Positions 23,548-33,605 of a DNA stretch of 64,000 bases are shown piece by piece. Position 1 is the stretch's first letter; every line of letters starts with the position of its first letter. Source of the DNA: Diospyros lotus (Eukaryota > Streptophyta > Magnoliopsida > Ericales > Ebenaceae); assembly GCF_014633365.1 (NCBI RefSeq), contig NC_068346.1, positions 16,947,030-17,011,029 on the forward strand, in the 5' to 3' direction. A program made the position numbers and the translations under genes. The notes below the pieces were generated by a model. The model saw only the letters and a program-made list of their open reading frames with translations. It was not told where the DNA came from and searched no databases.

Positions 23548-25568
23548 TGTAACGCCCCACTTTTCCAAATACACAACAACATGAAATATTAGCAGACATC
23601 ACCTATGGGCGTTATGGAAACCCTTACCAACGGAAGCATTTGGATTGAACCTGAAAGCTTAACAAAAGCTAAATAAAGGGGTTTTTACTAGATTCCTTTA
23701 TATGAACAGGAAACGCATATAGCTTTCAATAAACCCAAAAGACACAACTCACTACTTGTAGTTATAACTACAACACATGCCCAAGCTAGCGAATAAACCC
23801 TCATCATGGCAACTTCCCCATACAACATTTGAAGTGCACCAATTGAGATATTACACTCACACAACCCTTAGTACAACTGTAGGACACCCACACATTTAAT
23901 ACAAGCTCGATCATCCTAGCTGCTATTACAATACATCACTTGAATTACATAATGAAATAAAACCCCAAGCTAGCTGCAAAGCCCAAAACTAGCCAAGCAC
24001 CACTCTTTTGCCCTTGCTCGAACTAGATCCCGGAACACTTGGCACTTTTGAGAAACCTGGGACGTTGAATGTCCCAGGGGTATGAAACACCCGAGTTAGA
24101 TAATAACATCTAAGTGAGTGACTCAGAAAATGAGAGTACATGCGTGCAAATGCAATAATGCCATTATGAAATCCACTCCTATGGTAGCAATGCCAAGGTG
24201 TTGCAATCACCCACGCGGTCATCATAGTCACCCCTGGCTCACCGTAAGAGCACGAGTTCTTCCATGATGGCCAAACAACTAGCCACAATCACCAACATGA
24301 ACATGATATATGACAAGGCAGAAGGAATATGCATAGCTAATGGAAAATATGACATCTAAGCCACAAAGGCATGATATGCAATCCATCATCCACACACAAG
24401 TGAATCAACAAATGCTCAAAGTGTCACAAACATACAAGAATCACTCACCTTGATCAGTTACCTTAGGAAGCATGGTTTACAACGAGCGGAATGGGTTTTC
24501 TCGCAATTTTTCTTACTGCTTGGCATGAACTTCGAGAAAGACTCAAAAATTCTGTCAAGGCTTATTCTCTCTCGACTTTCTCCCTTCTTTTCGACAGTAT
24601 TTCCTCCCTCAAACTCCCTTCCTTTTCCTCCTTACTTGGTGCCCAAAATGAATAACCCCAAAGCCCTTATTTATAGGAAACTTCGGCGAACCAAATCGCG
24701 CCACGTGTCGCGTCATCATTCTATCCATGAGCATCCAATTAAAATATGCCACGTGTCGCTAGGGATTTGTGCCTCCACATGTTTAATTAGATTTTCAAGA
24801 TTCCCCATCATTCATCCCACATGGTAAATTACATTTTCTACATTTCCCATCATTACAACTACATCCCACACGGTTAATTTTATTTTCCACACTTCTCATC
24901 ATTACATTTCAAATCCTATCTCCAAGTGGCCAATGAATGCTTGCCACATGTCCTTAGGGATAAAGTTTGGAGACTTTTGCAAACTTAGAAGCTAAGTAAG
25001 CTTTTCCTTAGCCAATCACGCAATGCCACCTCAAAGGGTCATTATGAGCCATCATGTGACATTATCTTATCTTCCAAATGGCCAATGGTTGATTGTCATG
25101 TGTCATTGAAGATAAGGTTTCATCATTTCTCTCATGTGCATCTAATCCAAATGCACCACTCGTCTCTGAATTGAATTTAATAGAGTTTGGAATCCAAAGC
25201 TCCATTTGATTTGAATTTGAAATCCATGATACCTTGAAGAGATATTTTTAAGGTTTCAAGAACTACACCTTGGCCCAAATTTTTCGGATAATTTGCACTT
25301 AGACTCTTGCAACTTGGTCCCCGGGCCATTTTTAATTACACTTTTTGGTTCCTAAAAAATAGATAAATTACACTTAGCATCCCAAAATTTTAGGTAAATT
25401 ACACTTTTACCCGAACTTCAGTATTTACGATTTTGCCACTGGTTTAGAAACTGAACCTTTGCCTGAAGGCTTCTATAATCCCTTGAAATGACCTATTTCT
25501 CTAAGTATTAGAACCTAATAACCTCAGATATTACATCATATTTGAGTTTGAAAATATGAGATATTACA
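23548..25568 (-). repeat. 5' LTR of the chromovirus-like element
   Basis: It opens TGTAACGCC and closes GAGATATTACA on the plus strand and is about 2.02 kb. Minus-strand TATA (CTATAAATAAG) lies at 24666-24676, and CACGTGTC motifs lie at 24702-24709 and 24750-24757, in the same arrangement as the other LTR. It adjoins the primer binding site, so it is the upstream LTR of the minus-strand element. Confidence 0.88.
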
Positions 25569-25796
25569 CAAAGAAAGTATGTTTCTTCGAGCTCATCTCC
25601 CAATTGCTTTTAGACATGATACCCTCTGAATTTTAAATAATTAGAAACAAGGTCATCTCCCAATTGTTTTTAGACATGATACCCTCTGAATTTTAAATAA
25701 TTGCATGGTATTTCTCTTTTAATCAATGTAAGACATGAGACGGTGACACCATGCAGAAAAACTGTTTTCACAAATCATCACATAAGGCAAAAAAAT

Positions 25797-25830
<34 letters not shown>

Positions 25831-26223
25831 CGCGGGGGGGATTCTCGCTGGCGACAGCAACTTGGTGGGTTAAGCAGCCAACATTTTGATCATATCAAAC
25901 AAATCAAACCAAACCATTCTTTGGACTCTTTCACTGCACAAACTGAAATCAATGACCGTACAATCCATGATCTTCCAAATCTGTTGGTGTTTCGCAGTCA
26001 CTTTAAAAAGGAATGCCAATCACATTTACAGATATTCCTAGATTCATTTCAAAACTTTTGTACCAAGTGTGTAGTGACCAGGATTAGGATTTCAACAAAT
26101 GCTTATACATTGCTTTCATTTTTGTACAGATGAAGAATACATTCACTCAGCATATATCACTATCAACAGTGATGAAATCCTTCTCTCTGCTTCAAAGAAG
26201 CTATACAAGAGTTGTTAGGACCT
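25569..26223. other. Spacer with 60-bp tandem duplication and long G tract
   Basis: A 60-bp unit starting TCATCTCCCAATTG is duplicated at 25593-25652 and 25653-25702. A run of 34 consecutive G lies at 25797-25830, followed by CGC and seven more G. The rest, up to the stop codon of the receptor kinase at 26226, probably holds that gene's 3' untranslated region. The glycine-rich ORFs across the G run are artefacts. Confidence 0.8.
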
Positions 26224-29200
26224 TCAGCGGGGGCCAGAGAGCTCCATTGCTTCAATCACAAGAGAAGATTCTTCTATGAAATCGGAGTATCTCTGGGGAG
26301 CAGGATCGAATGATCGAACAAACCTGGGTGTCTCGATGCTTTGTGAGGCCTCCCATTTCTCGGCTAATCCATCGCCTTCCAGCATCCTCAGAACTTCAGC
26401 CATTTTGGGGCGATGCCAAGGATTGAATTGAGTACACAAAAGTGCAACTTGAACCGTTTCTTCTAGCTCTACCCGGTCGAAAATCCCCTTCAAATCTTTG
26501 TCCACCAATAGGTTCAGCTTGCCATCCTGGTGCAGCCTTCTCACCTGCTCAGAAAGATTCAAGTTCAACAACAACAAACACATGGAGCCTTAACAACCCC
26601 CCGCCACCACAGCAATGGTCTTAAATACTGTAAGGCATCCATTGTAACTCGAAAAGATTCAACAACCAAGACTGATAAATTTATGGTTAGAGATTATATG
26701 ATTTGATGTGATGTTTGTTTAAGCAAAGCAAAGCAAGCAAAGACAGACAGACAGACAGGCAGGCATTAGCTAAAAAGAAAAATTACCCAATCAAGCATCA
26801 CTCCTTTCTGGTTCGCCACCCGTCCAAAGTCCAATGCCTTTTGACCGGTAATCAGCTCGAGGAGCAAGATCCCGAACCCAAAAACATCAGTTTTCTCGGA
26901 TGATTGGCCAGTTGACAGATACTCGGGAGCAATGTGGCCAACCGTGCCACGCACAGCTGTTGTCACATGCGAATCATGGTGATCCAAGAGCTTTGCCAAC
27001 CCAAAATCTCCAACAACGGCCTCAAAGTCTTCGTCCAACAAAATGTTGGCGGCTTTAACATCCCGGTGAATGATTTTGGGGTCACACTGCTCGTGCAAAT
27101 ACAGCAACCCCCTTGCCGTACCCAAAGCTATATTCTTCCGTCTGGACCAGTCTAAAACTGGTTTTCCATGAATATGATCTGCTAGAAAATGACCAAAACA
27201 GACAGAAAATAAGATCTACTCTGAATACAAAGCTGACCGTCAGCACCAAGCATAGAAGTAACTCAAGTTATATGCTTCCCATTCATAAATAAAATGAAAC
27301 AAATGGCAAGTGAATACTGTTCACGGAATGTTGTTCACCTCTCAACCTAGAAGCAACGCTTCCATTTGACATGTATGGGTAAACAAGAAGCCGTTCATTT
27401 TCAGTTGAACAGAACCCCAAAAGCCGCAGAAGATTCCGGTGGACTGCCAAACTTATCATCTCTACTTCTGTCTGAAATTGGATTTCACCACCAACGGCAT
27501 TGTAGTCCTTCAACCTTTTGACAGCCACTATACTCCCATCGTTTAAGCAACCCTTATAGACAACTCCAAATCCACCTCTCCCTAAAATGTTCTTTGAGTT
27601 GAAATGATCAGTTGCAGCCCTGAGTTCTTTGAATGTATACCTTTTCAAATGGCCCAAGCACACCTCTGGATCATATTGATCTGTCAAATTGTAATAATTA
27701 TTTAAACAATAAGAATAAACAACACAGTTAAAGATATGGAAGTAATGATGTTACACAAAGAAGCATCTAATAACACAAAAACAATAGTATATTTACGTGA
27801 TTGTTTCAACTAAAATATCATTTGGTTGTCAACGAAAAGAAACAAAAAAAAATTGTCTTTGAAAGGAACCATAGAACTCGTGTCAAATAATAAAATAGCA
27901 CCACCACCAATGAGTAGTTATATAGAATGCTTAATGCTTAATGTGCTTTCATTTTGTATTCGTTTGCCACTTAGAAAGGCAAAATTAACTATATAATTAC
28001 CTAAAACAACACTCTGGAGAACAAAGGGGCGGCCAGATGTGAAGATTATATTTATTTCATATATCAGAACGTTTCAGATCACAGGCAGGAAGTAGTATAA
28101 ATTTTTCTATCGATCACTAAGATACAACTTTTAAGAACAAAGATAAAATTCTTCACAATTTTTGCATGAGTTTGATGCTCACCTTTTCATATATTCAGAC
28201 AAATAGGGGAATTATACTGAGTTATTACGTCAAAAATTGTAGCACAGATGCATATAATCAATCACTAATATTCCATGAGGTTCAAGAGTTAACATTCAAG
28301 AAACAGAGAAACTACAAAAGAACTAACCATTAACGTCAAAGAAAATCTGCTGGTTGTGTCGGTATCTCCCCCATACAAGTGATGCAATGATTATTATCAC
28401 TACAAACACAGCACTAAAGCTTGCACCAAAAGTAACAGCCACTCTGTGGTTTTTTCTCCCTGGTTCTGATTCAGCTGGAGAAATTAAAGATTCCATCAAT
28501 TAAAACAAGTCATTGAACTAATGCTAAATAGCACAGATGCAACTTAAAAACAACTTAAACGCTACTGCGGTAGACACCTCTTACACCATCTGGTGGTAGG
28601 GAGAGAGGCTCTGGATAAACAGAACACTTGTCCGAATTAGGCCCACAAATTATAGGGTTGCCGGTAATTCTGGAAACAGATGGCAGCAGTATAAAAGTTC
28701 ACAACTTAGAAGCTGACAACATATAAGAACTGAGCAACATGGTAATCAGAAAGAGGACAGCATACTTGAAAGTTCTTGCCGATAATTTTGGCACAGAACT
28801 GCTGAGATTGTTGAAGGAAAGGTCCCTGCAATCAATTTTAACATAAGATCACATAAAAATGCTCCTGTAGGGAAACAACAAAGAAAGTACAACTCAATTA
28901 ACATAAGATGGTAGATACATATATATGATGTCTCTCAGATATTGAACACATTGGAAAATGAGTGAAAGGTATAATGAGGCAAAGACATACACAAGAGTGA
29001 GACCTCCAACTTTGGATAAAGATTCGGGAATGGGTCCAGTAAGGCTATTGTTGTTTAGTCGCCTGACTTGCTCAAAAGACCAATAAGAAGTAATCAACAT
29101 CAATATACAGTTATGGTCCAAATGTACTACAAAACATAAAATCTAGGGCAACCTATATTGAAGAGAGTTCTGAAACATACAAATAATTCAGGTTCATGAG

Positions 29201-30364
29201 GTCTCCCAAAGAACTGGGTATTTCACTGTTGAACTTATTGCTGGACAGATCGAGCGTCTGAAGCTTCTCCAGCTTCCCAATTGCAACAGGAATAGGACCA
29301 GAAATACCATTATTCTGCAGCAACCTACATAATTATACCGATAAGAGTACAGTTAAAAGCATTGAACTGAAAGGAAAAGTGTTAAGCAAAAAAAGGAACA
29401 ATGGAAACAATCACACCATCAAATTGCATACAAGAAAAATGGCTTTAACTTACACAGATTGCAAGTTACTGAGGTTTCCAATCCCTGGTGATAAAGTCCC
29501 CGACAAGCTCTGGCTCGGCAGTCCTCTAACAAGAAGATAAACATCCCCCCAAGAATAAGTTTAACAACAAGAAATCAGAAATTTTGATGAATTATCTGCT
29601 CAATTTACTTTTATTAGAATTTCTAATGCTCAAGGATTGTCCGTGTTGTAGGAGACTATAATTACCTCTTTGCTACCAGGATTGAACCTCATGGGGGTGA
29701 CCCACACATAGATTTCTGTGTGCTTACCTAGTGCACATGTAATCCTGAGTTTACCAAGTCTCTGATTCTCATGGTTACATTTATACACGCACACAAGAAT
29801 CTATAGGGAATTAACCAAAAAGGAGAAGCAATAAGGAGCTTACAGAGCAGACACATAGCCATCAGGAGAGCATGTAACCATCCTCCAACTACATGGATCT
29901 ACAGAGTTGATATCCCAGTTCTCCAGAACATTGTAAGGGTCATTGAGATCATTTTTTATAGCCATCAAAGCTACAACTGCATCAGATTTTAACAGTGTGA
30001 GCTCTAGCTAGGTTCTGTTCCTTCTCCAATGAGTTAGGATTCAAAACAACAAAAGAATTCTAAAACATGGAAAGGCTCATAGTCCACAGTGGTAGCAACA
30101 TTAACCAAGACAAAAGAACGTGATTGGACAAAGGAAATGAAACAAAACAAAAGATATTTAGACTTAAATTTAGAAAATCTGCCTAATTCTGGGTTGTATT
30201 CAGCTTCATTCAAAACAAAGATTGACCAAAAAAAAAGAAAGTGAACCAAAGAGGAACTAACCTTCATAGTTTATGCCAGAAGGAGAAAGAGTTGCAGAAG
30301 AGCTCTCCATCAATGCCAAAACCAGTAAACTCATTCTACAGAGCATAAGCCCTCTACTCTCCAT
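26224..30364 (-). CDS. NIK3: LRR receptor kinase, NSP-INTERACTING KINASE group (NIK3-like)
   Basis: Eleven exons on the minus strand: 30364-30262, 29976-29844, 29525-29454, 29324-29181, 29062-28991, 28825-28766, 28669-28578, 28474-28328, 27680-27339, 27178-26787, 26544-26224. All introns read GT-AG, and the spliced frame is 1878 nt (625 aa). In order it has a signal peptide (about 1-26), a cysteine-capped LRR N-terminal segment ([10 protein letters not shown]), LRRs in exons of 72, 144 and 72 bp, a second cysteine pair ([12 protein letters not shown]), a membrane segment (about 237-260) and a kinase domain. The kinase has GRGGFG (308-313), Lys329, HRD (426-428), DFG (446-448), and ends SGPR. 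Arabidopsis NIK proteins are plasma-membrane kinases that limit geminiviruses by repressing translation. As I recall the family, NIK3 fits best ([17 protein letters not shown]). An in-frame ATG 15 nt upstream (30377-30379) is an alternative start, and the exon-7 donor has a second phase-compatible choice about 11 nt earlier. Confidence 0.95.
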
Positions 30365-30379
30365 ACTCTGTTCTAACAT

Positions 30380-31718
30380 CAACAACTTCAGTTTTTCTCT
30401 AAGCCACCAAAGAAAAGTATCAGAGAAGCCATTCAAACGCCAGTTTAAAATCTCTCCCTTGCCTCATCGAAATAACTTTGAGCAGAAACATAGCTCTCAC
30501 AAGTCACTGTCAGATTAAGCCAGTAAAGCAGAGCCCGCCATTACTGTAACACGAACTGCATTCTTTTAGATTCAATCTTCAACAGAAATTCCAAAACTCA
30601 AATACCCAGATCCTGGAACTCCAAGGGAAATGCTAAAGTTTATGTATTGCACAACATACACTGCTTAGAGTGAAATGGGCACCGTTTGGGATGGAAAAAC
30701 CAACGAGGAGAGAATTTTCTAGAGAGAAGCAAACACAAACTAAGTCTGAAATTCCGAGAGCCTAGAGATCTGAGAATGATGAGATGTGATTTCTATGTGG
30801 TTCCACCATATCCTCCCAAGATCAATGATCAAATCTGCATACCGAAGTACACAAAAGCCAAAAGGCGAAAACAGGAGGCCAAAGATTCACAGGCGCAGGC
30901 AGGCAGGCAAGGTGAAAATTTTGAAAAGAAAATGAATAATAAATGCGAAAAGGAGAGAATAATTGGTGTTGAGAAAACAAAAGTGCTTAATATTCAGTGA
31001 TTGGACTGAAGGGATGTATGGGATTGATCAGAACGAGGGACAGAGAGAGCGAGAGAGAGAGAGAGAGAACAATGGGATGTCTATGGATGGATGGCGAAAA
31101 GCAAAGAAATTTTGCAGGCAAGGCTTTCGGCAGGTCACGTGCTTGGCTTGTCCTCGTCTCCCTTGTTGCCTTTTGGATTTTGCTGTTATTTTCTTTCTCT
31201 TCTGCTTCTGTTCTGCTCTGCTCTGATAGAACTCCCATCTTTCTTAGCAAAAAATAAAGAAATAAATAAATAAATCTCCATCTTTGCTGTTGCAGCTTTT
31301 GCAGCGGTGGGGTTGGGTTGGCCCATCTTCTTCTCTTCTTGCTGCTGCAATAAGCCTTATCCGGATGATTATATAAACTGTTTAACCAACACACTTAATT
31401 TCTCTAATTCGTCTATAAAATGCATCAATCAATCATTAGAAGACCCCCTCCCTCCCCTGTGTTCCAGCCAGTTGGAGTTGTTTCTGAAGTAAACATTATA
31501 TATTGCACTAATCTAATTCGGCAAAGATTATATATTCCATTCCACTAATATAGATATAGATAAAAAGTGGGTTAAATTGCCCCCAAAAAGAGAAAAATGT
31601 GAAGCCTCCTCAAAAGGCGAGATGGCATTTTTGTCGCTTTGGGAAAGCTGATTTATATTCCCATTCCCCCCCTCTTACCTGCACCATAATCATACCAGAC
31701 CAGACCATTCTTATATTA
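30380..31718 (-). promoter_or_regulatory. Presumed 5' flank and UTR of the NIK3-like gene
   Basis: No other gene is visible between the start codon near 30.4 kb and the MITE at 31.7 kb. The region contains a GA microsatellite (about 31041-31069), which reads as CT on the gene strand and is common in plant 5' untranslated regions. AATAAATAAATAAAT lies near 31257. I did not find a convincing TATA box. ORFs here read through low-complexity sequence. Confidence 0.4.
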
Positions 31719-31726
31719 AGATTTGA

Positions 31727-32128
31727 GGATAAACCACACGAGAGATGATTAAATTTTAGTTTATTTTTTATTTTAGTCATTAAATTTTAATTTTTTTAAT
31801 ATAATTACAAAAATTTTAAAAATTTTATAACGTGTTCACATATAAAATTTTCTAACTAATATGACAAATAATAAAAATTATTATGCAATGAGAACGAATT
31901 AAAACATAACACGTGTCAATATATAATATTATTATATTAAAATATTGTTACACAATATTTTTATCATTTGTCACATTAGTGTCACATTACCCACTTCAAC
32001 TATAAAATAGTTGAAAAATTTTATATGTGATCGCATTGTAAAATTTTTTAAATTTCTATAATTACATCGAAAAAAATTAAAGTTTAGTGATAAAATAAAA
32101 AATACACTAAGATTTAGTAATTTACCCG
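31727..32128. mobile_element. Foldback MITE, MULE-like
   Basis: The left half (TTATTTTTTATTTTAGTCA..., ATATAATTACAAAAATTT, GTTCACATATAAAATTTT) recurs as its reverse complement in the right half (to ...AAAATTTTATATGTGATCG, ATTTCTATAATTACAT, AAAATAAAAAATACACTAA). The flanks share AGATTTGA (31719-31726 and 32129-32136), or 8 of 9 bases if a 9-bp duplication is assumed. The length of about 400 bp, long inverted repeats and a duplication of about 9 bp suggest a non-autonomous Mutator-like element. No coding region. Confidence 0.7.
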
Positions 32129-32136
32129 AGATTTGA

Positions 32137-33232
32137 TAAAATCACCCCCTCCCCCCTCCAGTGGCTCCAATTTTCCATTTAGGCATTCAATCAAACATTA
32201 TTCATTGTAATTATTAAATATTACAAAAATAGTATTATAGATGATAATAGCTTTAAAATAACAATAACAAACAGCAATAGGCATATGGCCATTGGAAATT
32301 GGGAACAAAATTGGTTGGCATCAATCAACTGTTGGTTTGGCTGGCCAGAAAGTATACGTAAATAATAACAATGCCAAAACCAGAAGCAATCAAATACAGA
32401 AAGCACTTCTTTTCGGGGCCCCACCTAGCTAGCTAGCTAGCTACCTGCCTTTCGTCAAACCCTAGGAGATTCAGATAATGGGTAGATCTAAGATCTAATA
32501 TTATCTGTGATGTGTTGTTACTCAGTAAAACAAATCTTTGAAGACCTTGTCGGGTGTTAAGCTCTGATTGGAGCTGGTCCCATGCATCATATCATATGCT
32601 AATGCTGCATGATGGGTGCATACATACTGTTTTTCAAACTTTTCTCGTTGCAGATGAAAAGCCAAGACACTATGAAATCATCAATCACGCCCGGTGGTGT
32701 TAAAAGATGTTCGGCGTTTGAAATCTGAAAAAAAAAAAAAAAAAAAAAAGGACCAAAACTGATCGTTTTATCTTATTTTTTATTAAAATAATGTAATGCC
32801 ACTGATGAGGATAATTCTACGCAGTTTTGTTTATTTTTAATATAAAAAATAAGAAGTTCATTCAAAGTCATTTGTTAAGTTAAAAAAAAAAAATTGTTGA
32901 AGGAAAGTTGAAGAATAAATTATTGTTGTTGTCGACATATAATAATAAATTTATTTGATTGAAAATGTCATCGTCTATCCATTTGAACTTGCAAGAAAAA
33001 AATAATTAGGAGACGTAAAAAAATTCTCATATAAATATTTTAATATTTAAATCAAACATTGAAAATGATAACGGTCGTATTAAAATCGATACTAGAGACG
33101 TATCTTTTCTAGAATAAATATCTCTTTATTTATAGAGAGATATGGTGTAATTCTAATTAATTCAAAATTTATATTTTTACAAATAACATTTATCTTGATT
33201 TTTCCTAACGTTGTTAGTATTAGGATTCTTAT
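32137..33232. other. Intergenic AT-rich DNA, no gene seen
   Basis: Contains a GCTA repeat (about 32429-32443) and a 22-base A run starting at 32728. No coding or structured element was recognised. Confidence 0.6.
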
Positions 33233-33241
33233 AAATAACTT

Positions 33242-33596
33242 GAGTAAATCACATCAAAGGTCACAAAATTTTGACATTATTTTCAATTTGATTACTAAAC
33301 TTCAATTTCTTACAAAGTGATAACAAAACTTTAAAATATTTTGTAATGTGGTCATTAAAGTGATTTTTTTATAGTTCTTAACCGAAAATGCTGACGTGAC
33401 GATGATGTAGCGCTAACGTGGCAATGATGTGGCCATTGACACGTCAGTAATTTTGGTGAGAAATTATCCAAAAATCACTTTAATGACCATATTGCAAAAT
33501 ATTTTAAAGTTTTGTTATCACTTTACAAGGAATTGAAATTTAGTGACCAAATTGAAAAAGACGCCAAAATTTTGTGACATTTGATGTGATTTACCC
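33242..33596. mobile_element. Foldback MITE with 9-bp target duplication, MULE-type
   Basis: The ends are GAGTAAATCACATCAAA and the reverse complement of GGGTAAATCACATCAAA, and the inverted repeats extend over 100 bp on each side (for example AAGTGATTTTT.TA and AAAATCACTTTAATGACC). Flanking 9-mers are identical, AAATAACTT at 33233-33241 and 33597-33605. A perfect 9-bp duplication is the hallmark of Mutator-like elements. It is 355 bp with no coding capacity. Confidence 0.88.
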
Positions 33597-33605
33597 AAAT
33601 AACTT

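Larger units (their letters stand above)
16186..25568 (-). mobile_element. Ty3/gypsy chromovirus-like element with two LTRs and reduced interior
   Basis: Two direct copies of about 1.9-2.0 kb, both opening TGTAACGCCCCACTTTT, lie at 16186-20831 and 23548-25568. Next to the right copy the minus strand has TGGTATCAGAGC, the initiator-Met tRNA primer site (23534-23545). Next to the left copy it has an AAGGGGGGGGAGGA polypurine tract (20832-20845), preceded by GGAATTTCGAGGACGAAATT, a familiar 3' coding end in Tekay-like elements. The element therefore reads on the minus strand. Only a short gag remnant remains in the 2.7 kb interior, so it could not move by itself. The outer flanks GAATG and CAAAG do not match as a target duplication. 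Confidence 0.87.

Noticed and set aside
25701..26133. Glycine-rich ORFs
   Set aside because: The glycine run is the translation of a 34-base G tract and the remaining residues have no family resemblance.
30987..31394. 135-codon minus-strand ORF upstream of the kinase gene
   Set aside because: It reads through a GA/CT microsatellite and low-complexity sequence, and it has no homology that I recognise.
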